Assembly: GCF_030503435.1 (NCBI RefSeq)
Contig: NZ_JAUKPO010000001.1
Coordinates: forward strand, 310,001 to 374,000
Direction: 5' to 3'
Source of the DNA: Rhodocytophaga aerolata
GTDB taxonomy: Bacteria; Bacteroidota; Bacteroidia; Cytophagales; 172606-1
DNA length: 64,000 nt
Below are positions 8,909 through 18,335 of the stretch, one piece after another; position 1 is the first letter of the stretch; each line of letters starts with the position of its first letter. The notes beneath the pieces were generated by a model, which made no database searches, was not told where the DNA came from, and saw only the letters and a list, made by a program, of their open reading frames with translations. A program made the position numbers and the translations under genes.

Positions 8909-10189
8909 ATGAGCACTCAAACCATTACTTCTGTAGTTAGCACCCCCATCATACCCGTCAGGCAAGCAAAAGACCGAATCCAGGTTATAGATGTACTCCG
9001 GGGATTTGCATTAGCCGGAATCTTATTTGCCCACCTGTCTAATGAATTTTCAGCGGGGATGTTGCCTCAACGCATTTACGAAACAATGATGAGCCATCCG
9101 GCTAATATGGCGGTAATTATTATCAGCAATATATTTGTGCAGGGTAAATTTTATACTATTTTTTCGTTTTTGTTCGGGTTAAGTTTTGCGCTACAACTAA
9201 GTTCGGCCAGAGAAAAAGGAGGACATTTTCTTGGCAGGTATGCCTGGCGTTTACTGATTTTAGGCGCAATTGGCCTTATCCATCATTTACATTGGCGCGG
9301 AGATATTTTAACTATTTATGTAATCCTGGGCTTTGTGATGCTGCTGTTCCGAAATTTGCCGGATAAATCTCTTCTACTTATTTCTCTGCTATTGGTACTT
9401 AACCTGCCAGGTAGACTCACCAATCTATATGAAGCTATTACCGCCGGGCCGGCTCCGGCACAGGCGCAAGTTGAAGCGGAGAACAAGCAGCGGGAAGCCC
9501 AGGCAGAAAACTATTATGACTTTATTAAAAATGCCTCCTATGTACGCACCTTGCAAGAAAACTTTGTGGCTTTTGCTGATAAAATGAAATTTCAAGTAGA
9601 AAGCGGAAGAATATACATGACACTCGGATTTTTCTTAATGGGTATGTATGCCGGAAGAAGGCGGCTGTTTGAACAACTGCCGGATAACAAACCTTTTTTT
9701 AAGAAGATCTTTAAATACACTGGTTTACTTACCCTTGGGTTAATTTTACTGGCCTGTGGCCTCTTTTTAACACCGCTAATGAAAGACAATCCTTATGCAA
9801 ATGCCGTTGGAGGATTTATTTTTGATACTGGCAGTACGGCCCTTACTTTATTTTATATAGCCGGCATAAGCTTATTATTCTTCCGTAAAACCTGGACTAA
9901 ACGTTTAGCACAACTAGCGCCGGTCGGTAAAATGGCCCTGACCAGTTATCTGATACAAACGGCTTTTGGCCTGCTGATTTTCCAGAGTTATGGTCTTAAT
10001 TTGCTGGGTGAAATTGGTGTAGCCGCGGCAACTGCCCTTACTATTCCTATATTTTTCCTGCAGGTAGTATTTAGCAAATGGTGGCTAACGAAGTATCAAT
10101 ATGGGCCAGTGGAGTGGCTATGGCGTTCCCTCACCTATCTAAAAGTACAGCCTTTAGCTAAACCTAGTTTGGAAGTTCCAGCACCATAA
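8909..10189 (+). CDS. DUF418 family multi-spanning membrane protein
   Basis: A 426-residue integral membrane protein. It begins with RIQVIDVLRGFALAGILFAHL (Asp-x-x-Arg-Gly-Phe-Ala), the hallmark first helix of DUF418/YeiB-like proteins. It continues through about eight to ten hydrophobic helices with GKFYTIFSFLFGLSFAL, a charged linker near 185-240, and the conserved C-terminal LAQLAPVGKMALTSYLIQT and KYQYGPVEWLWRSLTYL. The family is related to acyltransferase-like membrane proteins, but its reaction is not established. It is a single-gene unit, divergent from the Gfo/Idh/MocA gene and convergent with the cytochrome operon. Confidence 0.85.
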   Translation: MSTQTITSVVSTPIIPVRQAKDRIQVIDVLRGFALAGILFAHLSNEFSAGMLPQRIYETMMSHPANMAVIIISNIFVQGKFYTIFSFLFGLSFALQLSSAREKGGHFLGRYAWRLLILGAIGLIHHLHWRGDILTIYVILGFVMLLFRNLPDKSLLLISLLLVLNLPGRLTNLYEAITAGPAPAQAQVEAENKQREAQAENYYDFIKNASYVRTLQENFVAFADKMKFQVESGRIYMTLGFFLMGMYAGRRRLFEQLPDNKPFFKKIFKYTGLLTLGLILLACGLFLTPLMKDNPYANAVGGFIFDTGSTALTLFYIAGISLLFFRKTWTKRLAQLAPVGKMALTSYLIQTAFGLLIFQSYGLNLLGEIGVAAATALTIPIFFLQVVFSKWWLTKYQYGPVEWLWRSLTYLKVQPLAKPSLEVPAP

Positions 10190-10252
10190 TCGGATAGGTA
10201 CCCTTACTCACCATAGCCATATCATTTATAGCTATTGCAGGTAGGGTTCTAT

Positions 10253-11821
10253 CTATTGTTTCTGACTTACTACTTTCAACACCGAATCTTTATCTGATTT
10301 GGAAACCGAGTCTTTTTTATTGGTGTCTGTCCAGCCGGTATTAATGACTAGTTTCGGGTGTTGTTTTTGTAAAGATTGTACGCCGGTTTCGCTTACCTTG
10401 GTTTGCCACAGATATACGGACTGCAAGCCTTTAAAAGAAGTTAATTTAGGTAAGGCTTTGTCTGAAACGGCTGTGCCATACAAATTCAGGTATTCCAGAT
10501 TATCTAGCTTTTGTAGCGATGCAATAGCCTCATCAGTAATATTGGTTTTATCCAGCCGAAGCCTGGTAAGATTGCGTAAACTACTTATTTCCTTTAATCC
10601 TTCGTCAGTTATTTTGGCGTTACTTAGATCAAGCCAGGTAATTTGTGGGGCTATGGCTTGTAAAGCCTTGGCTTGTGCTTTACCAAAGTTTTCAGTTGTG
10701 TGTGTATATTTTACCTGCAAATACTGATTATCCTGCGAAATAGAGGTAACCTGGAAACCGGCTTTTTTTACACTGTCAATCGCGGAAGGCTTGGCCGGAG
10801 GTACTTGCTTGGCAAAAATACCTTTAGGTTTGCCCTCATCTTCTGTAGATACACCCAGGCTTGCAAGAGCCTTTTCCACCGGTTCTGTTACCGTTGCCTG
10901 GGCTACTTTTTTATCGGCCGAAGCACCTTCATCAATCCACCAGCGGATAAGTTCTATCTGGGCTTTGGTTAATTGTTTTTTACCCTTTGGCGGCATATGA
11001 TCATCATCTTCCAGAGGGAGGGTTATATGTTTGTAGAGAGGACTTTCAGCAGATTTTCCGGAAACCAGTACTTTTCCATCCTCGCCGCCTTTCATCAGGT
11101 CGCTGAACGTATGCATGAGTAGGTCGCCTTTCTTTTTATCCGGGTTGTGGCAACTAATACACCGCTCTTCAAAAATGGGATGAATAATGTCTGTATATAG
11201 TACGGCTTCCTGAATATTGGTGATGGGTTTAGCTTCCGTCTTTTTAACCGGAGCTGGTAAGCCAGCCAATGTCCGTAGCGGACCGGGCATGTACTGCGTG
11301 AGGTATTCGGAGCCATGCGTTAAGTTTCCACCCAAGTGACCTGCTACCATCAATACCACCATACTGGAAGCTAACAAAGGAAAATAAGCCTTAGACACCA
11401 ACGTTATGTTACTGACGGTGCGAATTTTTAGAAAATAGGCAATTGCGGATGTTACCGCTACCCCAATACCAAACCATTGATGCCAGAATAAAGCATCTTC
11501 ATCATACCCACCTTCAAAGGAAAGAAAATACCCCAAAATAGCTGCCGCTACTGCACTTAAGGTACCCAGGAGCAGTACCAGAGACGTAGCATGCCGCACT
11601 TCGCTGAACCGTTGCAGGCGGGAAAAGCATTCCAGCAGAAAGGCAATAATGAGAAAGCCAATAGGTAAATGCACAAACAGGGGATGAAAACGGCCCAGGA
11701 ATAATAGAAATTCGGATGGCTCGTCGGCATTCGTGGCTGCCATGACTGGTCCGGAAAGTATCAGAAAAAATAAAATGAGTCGGCTCTTCACAAAATATAA
11801 GTTAATGGAGTGGTATAACAA
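10253..11821 (-). CDS. DUF2231-like membrane / cytochrome c / leucine-rich repeat fusion
   Basis: A 522-residue three-part protein. A signal-like helix (about 11-29; a GTG at Val11 is an alternative start) precedes four membrane helices (about 45-160) resembling DUF2231, with RFHPLFVHLPIGF supplying His residues. Next comes a planctomycete-type cytochrome c domain (about 205-300) with CISCH (Cys221, Cys224, His225) and a candidate axial Met276 in DHMPPKGKK. Residues about 375-492 form four to five leucine-rich repeats (LDLSNAKITDEGLKEISSL and similar). It is the last gene of the DUF1553-DUF1501 operon, 26 bases after DUF1501, and would be the membrane haem partner of the exported operon products. 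The electron donor is unknown. Confidence 0.83.
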   Translation of the reverse strand: MLYHSINLYFVKSRLILFFLILSGPVMAATNADEPSEFLLFLGRFHPLFVHLPIGFLIIAFLLECFSRLQRFSEVRHATSLVLLLGTLSAVAAAILGYFLSFEGGYDEDALFWHQWFGIGVAVTSAIAYFLKIRTVSNITLVSKAYFPLLASSMVVLMVAGHLGGNLTHGSEYLTQYMPGPLRTLAGLPAPVKKTEAKPITNIQEAVLYTDIIHPIFEERCISCHNPDKKKGDLLMHTFSDLMKGGEDGKVLVSGKSAESPLYKHITLPLEDDDHMPPKGKKQLTKAQIELIRWWIDEGASADKKVAQATVTEPVEKALASLGVSTEDEGKPKGIFAKQVPPAKPSAIDSVKKAGFQVTSISQDNQYLQVKYTHTTENFGKAQAKALQAIAPQITWLDLSNAKITDEGLKEISSLRNLTRLRLDKTNITDEAIASLQKLDNLEYLNLYGTAVSDKALPKLTSFKGLQSVYLWQTKVSETGVQSLQKQHPKLVINTGWTDTNKKDSVSKSDKDSVLKVVSQKQ

Positions 11822-11847
11822 CTGTATAATTTCATGTACTTACTAAA

Positions 11848-13341
11848 TCAGGCAAGTATATCCCGTACTACTTGGCCATGCACGTCTGTCAGGCGGAAAT
11901 TACGTCCCTGGAAATGGTAGGTAAGTTTTTCATGGTTCATCCCTAGTTGGTTTAATATAGTAGCCTGAAGGTCATGCACGTGCACTTTGTCTTTTACCCC
12001 GTAATACCCAATTTCATCGGTTTCGCCAAAAGAGACGCCCCCTTTCACACCCCCTCCGGCCATCCATACGGTGAAGGCTTCTGTATGATGGTCGCGGCCT
12101 GTAAATGGATTTTCTTTTCCTTCCCGGTTTTCTAGCATCGGCGTACGGCCAAACTCTCCGCCCCACACAACCAGGGTATCTTCCAATAACCCTCTTTGTT
12201 TTAAATCCTGTATAAGGGCTGCCATAGGCTGATCTACTTCCCGGCAACGGTCCATAAACCCGAAATTCAAGGCTTCTTCTTTTCCTGCGCCGTGGGCATC
12301 CCATCCCCAATGGAAGAGCTGCACAAAGCGCACATCGCGTTCTATCAGGCGGCGGGCTAGTAAGCAATTATTCGCAAAAGACGATTGACCCGGACTTGTC
12401 CCATACATCTGATGCACAGATTCTGGCTCTTTGGAAATATCCATCGCTTCCGGCACAGATACCTGCATTTTAAAAGCCATTTCATATTGCGAAATCCTGG
12501 AAATTATTTCCGGATCGCCCATTTCTTTGTATTGCTCTTCATTAATTTTATTAATGGCATCCAAGGTATGCCGCCGTAAATCCCGGTTCATGCCTTTCGG
12601 ATCAGATACATATAGCACAGGTTCGCCTTTAGACCGGCACTCTACCCCCTGATATACCGTTGGCAGGAATCCGCTTCCATAGGCACTTTTACCAGCATCA
12701 GGCTGTTTGCCGCCAGACACTAAGACAATAAACCCTGGTAGATTTTCATTTTCTGATCCTAAGCCATAAGTTACCCAGGAACCCATACTTGGCCTGCCTA
12801 GGCGGCCATTGCCAGTTTGCATCAAGAGCTGGGCAGGGGCATGGTTAAACTCATTCGTATGCATGGCTTTGAGAAATGCTACATCATCTACCACCTTAGA
12901 AAAATAAGGCAAATGCTTGGAAACCCAGGCTCCCGACTGTCCATGCTGTTTGAATTCAGCCTGTGGGCCTAACATTTTTGGTACACCCTTAATAAAGGCA
13001 AACCGCTTTCCTTCCAGCAAAGATTGTGGGCAACTCTGTCCGTTGAGCTTCATCAACTCTGGCTTATAATCAAATAATTCTAGCTGGGAAGGCGCCCCGG
13101 CCATGTGCAAAAATATGACGCGTTTGGCTTTTGGAGCAAAATGGGCAGGTTTGGGGAGAAGCGGATTTGTGCTGTGTTCTGCCAATGCTTTTGCTGTGTT
13201 ACCTGTGGATTTTCCCGAGGAATTACATCCCAGAAACGAACCTAAAGCCATGGCTCCTAAACCTGTTGTGCATTTTAGCAAAAAATGCCGCCTGGTTAAA
13301 TATTGTAACCGCTCAAATTCCGCTTGTTCAAACAAATTCAT
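11848..13341 (-). CDS. DUF1501 family exported protein
   Basis: A 497-residue protein of the DUF1501 family, a sulfatase/alkaline-phosphatase-like fold. The N-terminus holds a twin-arginine motif (LTRRHFLLK, 15-23) followed by a hydrophobic stretch with a possible lipobox (SFLGCNS), so it is probably Tat-exported and may be lipid-anchored. Typical family blocks are visible: FLHMAGAPSQLELFDYKP, WVSKHLPYFSKV, SGAWV, QLFHWGWDAHG, VVWGGEFGRTP, GRDHHTEAFTVWMAGGGVKGG and HDLQATILNQLG. It is the middle gene of the operon with the DUF1549/DUF1553 lipoprotein (61 bases upstream) and the cytochrome/LRR protein. The enzymatic activity of this family is not established. Confidence 0.9.
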   Translation of the reverse strand: MNLFEQAEFERLQYLTRRHFLLKCTTGLGAMALGSFLGCNSSGKSTGNTAKALAEHSTNPLLPKPAHFAPKAKRVIFLHMAGAPSQLELFDYKPELMKLNGQSCPQSLLEGKRFAFIKGVPKMLGPQAEFKQHGQSGAWVSKHLPYFSKVVDDVAFLKAMHTNEFNHAPAQLLMQTGNGRLGRPSMGSWVTYGLGSENENLPGFIVLVSGGKQPDAGKSAYGSGFLPTVYQGVECRSKGEPVLYVSDPKGMNRDLRRHTLDAINKINEEQYKEMGDPEIISRISQYEMAFKMQVSVPEAMDISKEPESVHQMYGTSPGQSSFANNCLLARRLIERDVRFVQLFHWGWDAHGAGKEEALNFGFMDRCREVDQPMAALIQDLKQRGLLEDTLVVWGGEFGRTPMLENREGKENPFTGRDHHTEAFTVWMAGGGVKGGVSFGETDEIGYYGVKDKVHVHDLQATILNQLGMNHEKLTYHFQGRNFRLTDVHGQVVRDILA

Positions 13342-13402
13342 ACCTATCTATATTTAAGTCCACAGCCCATTATATTGCCAAGCTATGGAGTATTTAGTAA
13401 AT

Positions 13403-16180
13403 TTATTCCTTGGTTATTACCTCATCCAGATTCAATATGGCATTGCTAACTACGGTTAGTGCTGCCAGCTGAGTGTTGGTTGATTGTTCCTCCCCTAGTA
13501 TTGCTCCTACCTCTTCGGGCTTTTCTTTATAATAGGAAAGAGAGTTTGTATATAATTGCTTCAGAATAGCAAGTTTAGCAGCAGTAGGTTCCCGCAGTGT
13601 AGCTAGCTTATATCCGGTTTTTAATTGATCTTCTATGGTAGCTTCGTCCTTAGTTGAGCTCATCCGGCTGGCTAGCCCACGGGCAGCTACTATATAAACA
13701 GTATCGTTCAGTGTAACCAGGGCTTGCAAAGGTGTATTGGTCCGGATACGCCGGGAAACGCAAATTTCCCGGACTGGGCTGTCAAACGTGATCATGGAAG
13801 GATACGGAACTGACCTGCGCCAAAAGGTATAAATGCCTCTTCGGAAAGCATCTTCTCCCTCGCTGTTTTTCCATTGTAAACCACTGTACACCACTTGCCA
13901 CACACCTGCTGGCTGTGGAGGCATTACGCTTGGTCCACCCATTTTTGTACTTAATAAACCTCCTATGGCCAGTGCCTGATCCCGTACTTGCTCAGCCGTC
14001 AACCGGACTCTGGGGCCGCGGGCCAATAACCGGTTATAAAGGTCTTTTTCCTGCAGTTCCGGGGTCACTTTCGCCGATTGCCGGTAAGTAGCAGATAGCA
14101 CTAGTTGCTTCAGCATCTTCTTTACACTCCACTGCTGTTCATGCATAAACTGAAGTGCCAGCCAGTCTAACAATTCCGGGTGGGAAGGTTTCATGCCTTG
14201 AGAACCAAAATCCTCTAATGTTTCTACAATGCCTGTCCCAAATAATTGTTCCCAGAAGCGGTTAACAGTTACCCTAGCAGTTAGCGGGTTTTCAGGGCTA
14301 ACTAACCATTTTGCCATACCCAACCGGTTACTCGGAACTCCTTTTGGCAAGGGGTTCATGGAGGCAGGCACTCCACTCTGCACTTGCTCTCCTTTTACCA
14401 GCCAGTTACCCCGCACAAACACATGGGTTTTCCGGCGAGTAGTTTCGCCGTTCTCCTGCAGTATGGGCATTCTGTCTGGTTTAGCTGTATTGTGCAGGCT
14501 CAGCAAACTATCTTGTACAGCCTTGAACCCTGGTTTATCCCATCCTGGCATTGCTTCACTGAACACTACCCAGTCGACAATGGCTACTTCACTTTTCGCA
14601 GCAGGATTATTAAATACCAGATACACATCATGGGTTCCTTCGGTTGGCTGAATGAAAAACGATTTTACTACATATTTCCAGCGGCTACCAGTGCTTTCTA
14701 CCTGCCAGGTACCAATTTTTTCACCATCTACAGCACCTTTTCTAAGCTCTACCACACCGCCCGGACTTTCCGCTGCATACCGCGTAAACACTTGTGTTTT
14801 ACCAGTAAAATTAATTTGCTTTAGCCTGGTAAAGCCTGTATGATGTATTCCTGGCGATTTGTTATCTCCGGTAAGCACACCTTTCGTTAAAGAATCAAAA
14901 TTATGTCCGTGAAATTTTGGCTCCAGCACCTGAAGAAAATGGCGGATCTTTTGTTCTTGCTGCGCTTTTTCCTTTGCCGGGCTATGGTTTGTAATCCAGT
15001 CTTTTACTAACTGAACTTTTGTTTGCTCTTCCTGCTTAAAAAAATTCAGTGTTGGGGTTTCATTCGGGGTGTCTTCATCGCGGGTGTTATTAAAATACGA
15101 CATGAATTGGTAATATTCCTTTTGCCGGAATGGATCATAGGGGTGGCTATGGCATTGTACACAAGCCATGGTAGTCGCCTGCCATACTTCCCAGGTAGTA
15201 TTTACCCTATCTAGAACAGCGGTTGTGCGGAATTCTTCATCGTCTGTACCCCCTTCATCGTTGTTGGTCGTGTTCCTGTGGAAACCTGTGGCAATCAGTT
15301 GTTTTTCGGTCGGTTCTGGCAATAAGTCTCCGGCTAATTGTTCAACCGTAAACTGATTAAAGGGCAGGTCTTTATTGAATGACTCAATTACATAATCGCG
15401 GTACCGCCAGATATTCCGGAAATCGTCTTTTTCATAGCCTTTAGAATCGGCATAGCGGGCTAAATCTAACCACATAGCTGTCCAGCGTTCCCCATAGTGA
15501 GGAGAAGCCAGCAAGCGGTCTACTACTTTTTCGTAAGCGTTCGGAGAATTATCTTTCAGAAAACTGTCAACCTGGGTTTGTGTTGGAGGTAATCCGGTTA
15601 AGTCCAGCGTAACGCGGCGAAGTAAGGTTGTTTTGTCTGCTTCCGGAGAAGGTTGCAAGCCTTCTGCTTCCAGTTTTTGGAGAATAAAGTAATCTATCCC
15701 GTTTTTAGGCCAGGCAGTATTGCTTACTTTGGGTAACTCTTGGGGCTTGGGCTTTACATAGGCCCAATGATCTTCCCATTGTGCTCCTTGTTTAATCCAG
15801 GCTTTTAACTTGCGTATTTCTTCCTCGTTGAGTGGCGGGGCATCCAGGGGCATCCGGTATTCTGGATCGTCGTGTACCAGGCGTTTGATAAGTTCGCTTT
15901 CGCCAGGCTTGCCCGGAATAATGGCTGGTTGCCCTGATTCTGTTTCCGCCAGTGCTTCCTCCCTGAAAAGCAAACTAAAGCCTCCATTCTTTTTTACTCC
16001 CCCATGGCAAGAAATACATTTTGTATTAATTATCGGGCGGATATCTGCATTAAAGTCTATATGTTCATTTGAAGAACAAGCGCCAGCCAGGTATACGAGT
16101 GAAGCTACGCCTATTCCTTTTATCAAGGATAGACTATTTTTTTTCTTCATTTGTATGCTGAGGTTCCTAAGTAGCTTCAT
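13403..16180 (-). CDS. Planctomycete-type cytochrome lipoprotein, DUF1549/DUF1553 with CBM6-like domain
   Basis: A 925-residue exported protein. The signal ends in lipobox YLAGACSS (Cys35), so it is a lipoprotein. Residues about 40-135 form a PSCyt1 cytochrome domain with CISCH (Cys55, Cys58, His59) and candidate ligand Met110. DUF1549 follows (about 157-365; GERWTAMWLDLARYADSKGY) and contains a second CxxCH, Cys340-Cys343-His344 (CVQCHSHPYDPF). Residues about 440-541 look like a CBM6-type carbohydrate-binding domain (ARYAAESPGGVVELR-like strand, GTHDVYLVF). DUF1553 fills about 615-885. It is the first gene of the operon with DUF1501 and the DUF2231/cytochrome/LRR protein. The domain mix suggests haem redox chemistry on a carbohydrate, which is inference. 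Confidence 0.9.
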   Translation of the reverse strand: MKLLRNLSIQMKKKNSLSLIKGIGVASLVYLAGACSSNEHIDFNADIRPIINTKCISCHGGVKKNGGFSLLFREEALAETESGQPAIIPGKPGESELIKRLVHDDPEYRMPLDAPPLNEEEIRKLKAWIKQGAQWEDHWAYVKPKPQELPKVSNTAWPKNGIDYFILQKLEAEGLQPSPEADKTTLLRRVTLDLTGLPPTQTQVDSFLKDNSPNAYEKVVDRLLASPHYGERWTAMWLDLARYADSKGYEKDDFRNIWRYRDYVIESFNKDLPFNQFTVEQLAGDLLPEPTEKQLIATGFHRNTTNNDEGGTDDEEFRTTAVLDRVNTTWEVWQATTMACVQCHSHPYDPFRQKEYYQFMSYFNNTRDEDTPNETPTLNFFKQEEQTKVQLVKDWITNHSPAKEKAQQEQKIRHFLQVLEPKFHGHNFDSLTKGVLTGDNKSPGIHHTGFTRLKQINFTGKTQVFTRYAAESPGGVVELRKGAVDGEKIGTWQVESTGSRWKYVVKSFFIQPTEGTHDVYLVFNNPAAKSEVAIVDWVVFSEAMPGWDKPGFKAVQDSLLSLHNTAKPDRMPILQENGETTRRKTHVFVRGNWLVKGEQVQSGVPASMNPLPKGVPSNRLGMAKWLVSPENPLTARVTVNRFWEQLFGTGIVETLEDFGSQGMKPSHPELLDWLALQFMHEQQWSVKKMLKQLVLSATYRQSAKVTPELQEKDLYNRLLARGPRVRLTAEQVRDQALAIGGLLSTKMGGPSVMPPQPAGVWQVVYSGLQWKNSEGEDAFRRGIYTFWRRSVPYPSMITFDSPVREICVSRRIRTNTPLQALVTLNDTVYIVAARGLASRMSSTKDEATIEDQLKTGYKLATLREPTAAKLAILKQLYTNSLSYYKEKPEEVGAILGEEQSTNTQLAALTVVSNAILNLDEVITKE

Positions 16181-16661
16181 AGATGAAAAAGGGTGGTTAG
16201 TAAGGCATGTATTAGGTTACCTGAGGCACATTTTATTTTCAGGCAGATCGATACTATTTCCCGCCTGACAGGCTATGTTTTGCCTGATATTGGCTGCGGC
16301 ATTCATTAAGTATTGCTGGCTAAGAATAGTGGCGGTCATACAACAGGCATGGATTTGGGGTTCTACCTAAGAAAAGAAATTATTATTGTTCTAATCACGA
16401 ATATACAAAATTTTATAGTAAATATCTTTTAAATACTATAAAACCTGCACCCATAATTTGCTCAATAAGGGCTGCCAACCTTCTACCACACAAAATTTTA
16501 TGTTTCCGGTTATGTAAATAGTGAGCATTGCATTTCTATTTTTTATATCTTTGGCGGATGAAGTAGTTATCCCCAAATACAGAACCTCTTGCTAGCCATC
16601 CTCCGGCTACCTTTTTCTTTATTCACTGTATTATTCTTTATACTTTTCTGTCCTTCTGTAT
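16181..16661. other. Divergent intergenic region
   Basis: This spacer separates the minus-strand cytochrome operon from the plus-strand MATE gene and must hold both promoters. It is AT-rich toward the MATE side. I see no open frame with coding character, no tRNA and no clear repeat. The only promoter-like pattern noted is the one listed at 16528-16553. Confidence 0.6.
16528..16553 (+). promoter_or_regulatory. Weak promoter candidate for the MATE gene
   Basis: TTG (16528-16530) and TATCTTTG (16546-16553) match the Bacteroidota -33 and -7 boxes, but the 15-base spacer is shorter than usual. It lies about 110 bases before the start codon. Confidence 0.3.
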
Positions 16662-18083
16662 ATGGATCATCAACAGCCGCTTGTTACTGGCAATAAACTT
16701 CAACGCATAGTTGCGTATTTTAAGATTGCGGTAAAAGGCGAGGAAAAAAATTTTACATCTGGCAGCATCAACAAAGCCATTTTTATGCTTTCTGTTCCTA
16801 TGATTCTGGAGATGGTGATGGAATCTTTGTTTGCTGTAGTGGATGTGTTTTTTGTAAGCCGCCTGGGAGAAAATGCCGTAGCGACCGTAGGCCTAACCGA
16901 ATCTGTGCTGACGTTGATCTATGCCGTAGCCATTGGAATAAGTATGGCCGCCACGGCTATGATCGCCAGACGCGTAGGCGAGAAGAAAGAAAAAGAAGCA
17001 TCGGAAGCTGCCGGTCAGTCGCTTGTTCTGGCAATCAGTATCTCTGTGCTCATCAGTTTGGCAGGTATTTATTTCGCTGCCGATATTCTGCGGCTGATGG
17101 GCGGTTCGGAGGAATTAATTGCGCAAGGACAAGGCTTTACCCGGCTCATGTTGGGAAGTAACCTAACTATTATGCTTCTCTTCCTGAACAATGCCATATT
17201 CCGGGGTGCTGGCGATGCTTCTATCGCCATGCGTTCTTTATGGATTGCCAATGGTATTAACCTGTTATTAGATCCTCTGTTTATATTTGGCTGGGGACCT
17301 GTACCTGCTTTTGGTGTAACTGGTGCTGCCATGGCTACCACAATTGGTCGCGGATGTGGGGTTATTTATCAGTTTGTCATATTATTTTCCGGCAGATCAA
17401 TCATTAAAATTAACTGGGAAGATATACAGTTGCGCCTCTCTGTTATCTGGCAAATTCTGAAGATCTCTTTTGGCGGCATGGGGCAGTTTCTGATCAGTTC
17501 TGCCAGCTGGGTCTTTCTGACACGTATCATCTCTGAGTTTGGCAGCGATGCTTTAGCCGGTTATACGGTAGCTATACGGGTTATTATATTTACCATTCTT
17601 CCTTCGTTGGGCTTAGCAAATGCAGCGGCAACATTAGTAGGGCAAAACCTGGGTGCCGGTCAGCCAGCACGGGCCGAGAAATCGGTATGGCGGGCCGCTT
17701 TTTTTAATATGCTTTTTCTAACAGCTGTCTCAATAGTCTTATTTATTTTGTCAGAAAATATCATTCTTATTTTCTCTCAGAAACAAGAAGTAGTAACTTA
17801 TGGTAAACAATGCTTGCGGTATATATGTGTAGGATATGTTTTTGCAGCCTATGGGATGGTCATTAGCCAGTCATTTAATGGAGCCGGCGACACCCGTACT
17901 CCTACGTTCATTAATTTCTTTAGCGAATGGGTACTCCAGATTCCTCTGGCTTATATGCTAGCCATTTATTTAGATCTGGGGCCTGCCGGTGTATTTATTG
18001 CCATTGCCATTAGCTTATCAGTACTGGCTATTATTAGCATTTTTCTTTTTAGAAGAGGCAAATGGAAGCTGGTGAAAATATAG
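16662..18083 (+). CDS. MATE family efflux transporter
   Basis: A 473-residue protein with twelve hydrophobic segments, starting with a cytosolic N-terminus and then INKAIFMLSVPMILEMVMESLF, the standard opening of the MATE fold. The two homologous halves are visible: PMILEM...VDVFFVSRLG in the first, and GQNLGAGQPARAEKSVWRA plus SQSFNGAGDTRTPT in the second. MATE proteins export cationic drugs and metabolites using Na+ or H+ gradients. It ends before a hairpin terminator shared with the convergent M1 peptidase gene. The substrate cannot be read from the sequence. Confidence 0.93.
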   Translation: MDHQQPLVTGNKLQRIVAYFKIAVKGEEKNFTSGSINKAIFMLSVPMILEMVMESLFAVVDVFFVSRLGENAVATVGLTESVLTLIYAVAIGISMAATAMIARRVGEKKEKEASEAAGQSLVLAISISVLISLAGIYFAADILRLMGGSEELIAQGQGFTRLMLGSNLTIMLLFLNNAIFRGAGDASIAMRSLWIANGINLLLDPLFIFGWGPVPAFGVTGAAMATTIGRGCGVIYQFVILFSGRSIIKINWEDIQLRLSVIWQILKISFGGMGQFLISSASWVFLTRIISEFGSDALAGYTVAIRVIIFTILPSLGLANAAATLVGQNLGAGQPARAEKSVWRAAFFNMLFLTAVSIVLFILSENIILIFSQKQEVVTYGKQCLRYICVGYVFAAYGMVISQSFNGAGDTRTPTFINFFSEWVLQIPLAYMLAIYLDLGPAGVFIAIAISLSVLAIISIFLFRRGKWKLVKI

Positions 18084-18270
18084 AAAACCGGTTGAGAAAC
18101 CCCTGTCTAGTAGGCAAGCAAGATTACATCTAGTACTTGTGAAGAGCACGGGAAATTAATAAGGGAGCGGTTTAATGTTAAAAGATACATTAACTAGGTT
18201 CGAGCTATATAATGATATAATTAAAAGAAAGTACAAAGTTTGCTTCAGTCTGATAAATCCGGATGGTAAG

Positions 18271-18329
18271 AATTAAAAGCAGGGAATAAAAAGTGCATGT
18301 GGTCCACGTTCTATTCCCTGCTTTTAATT
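18271..18329. terminator. Bidirectional terminator between MATE and M1 peptidase genes
   Basis: Perfect 17-bp arms (18271-18287 with 18313-18329) with A/T-rich outer ends surround a 25-nt loop. It lies directly between two convergent stop codons. Confidence 0.8.
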
Positions 18330-18335
18330 TACTCC

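Noticed and set aside
14229-14843. Several long plus-strand frames opposite the DUF1553 gene
   Set aside because: They are complementary shadows of a conserved gene with high coding density on the minus strand.
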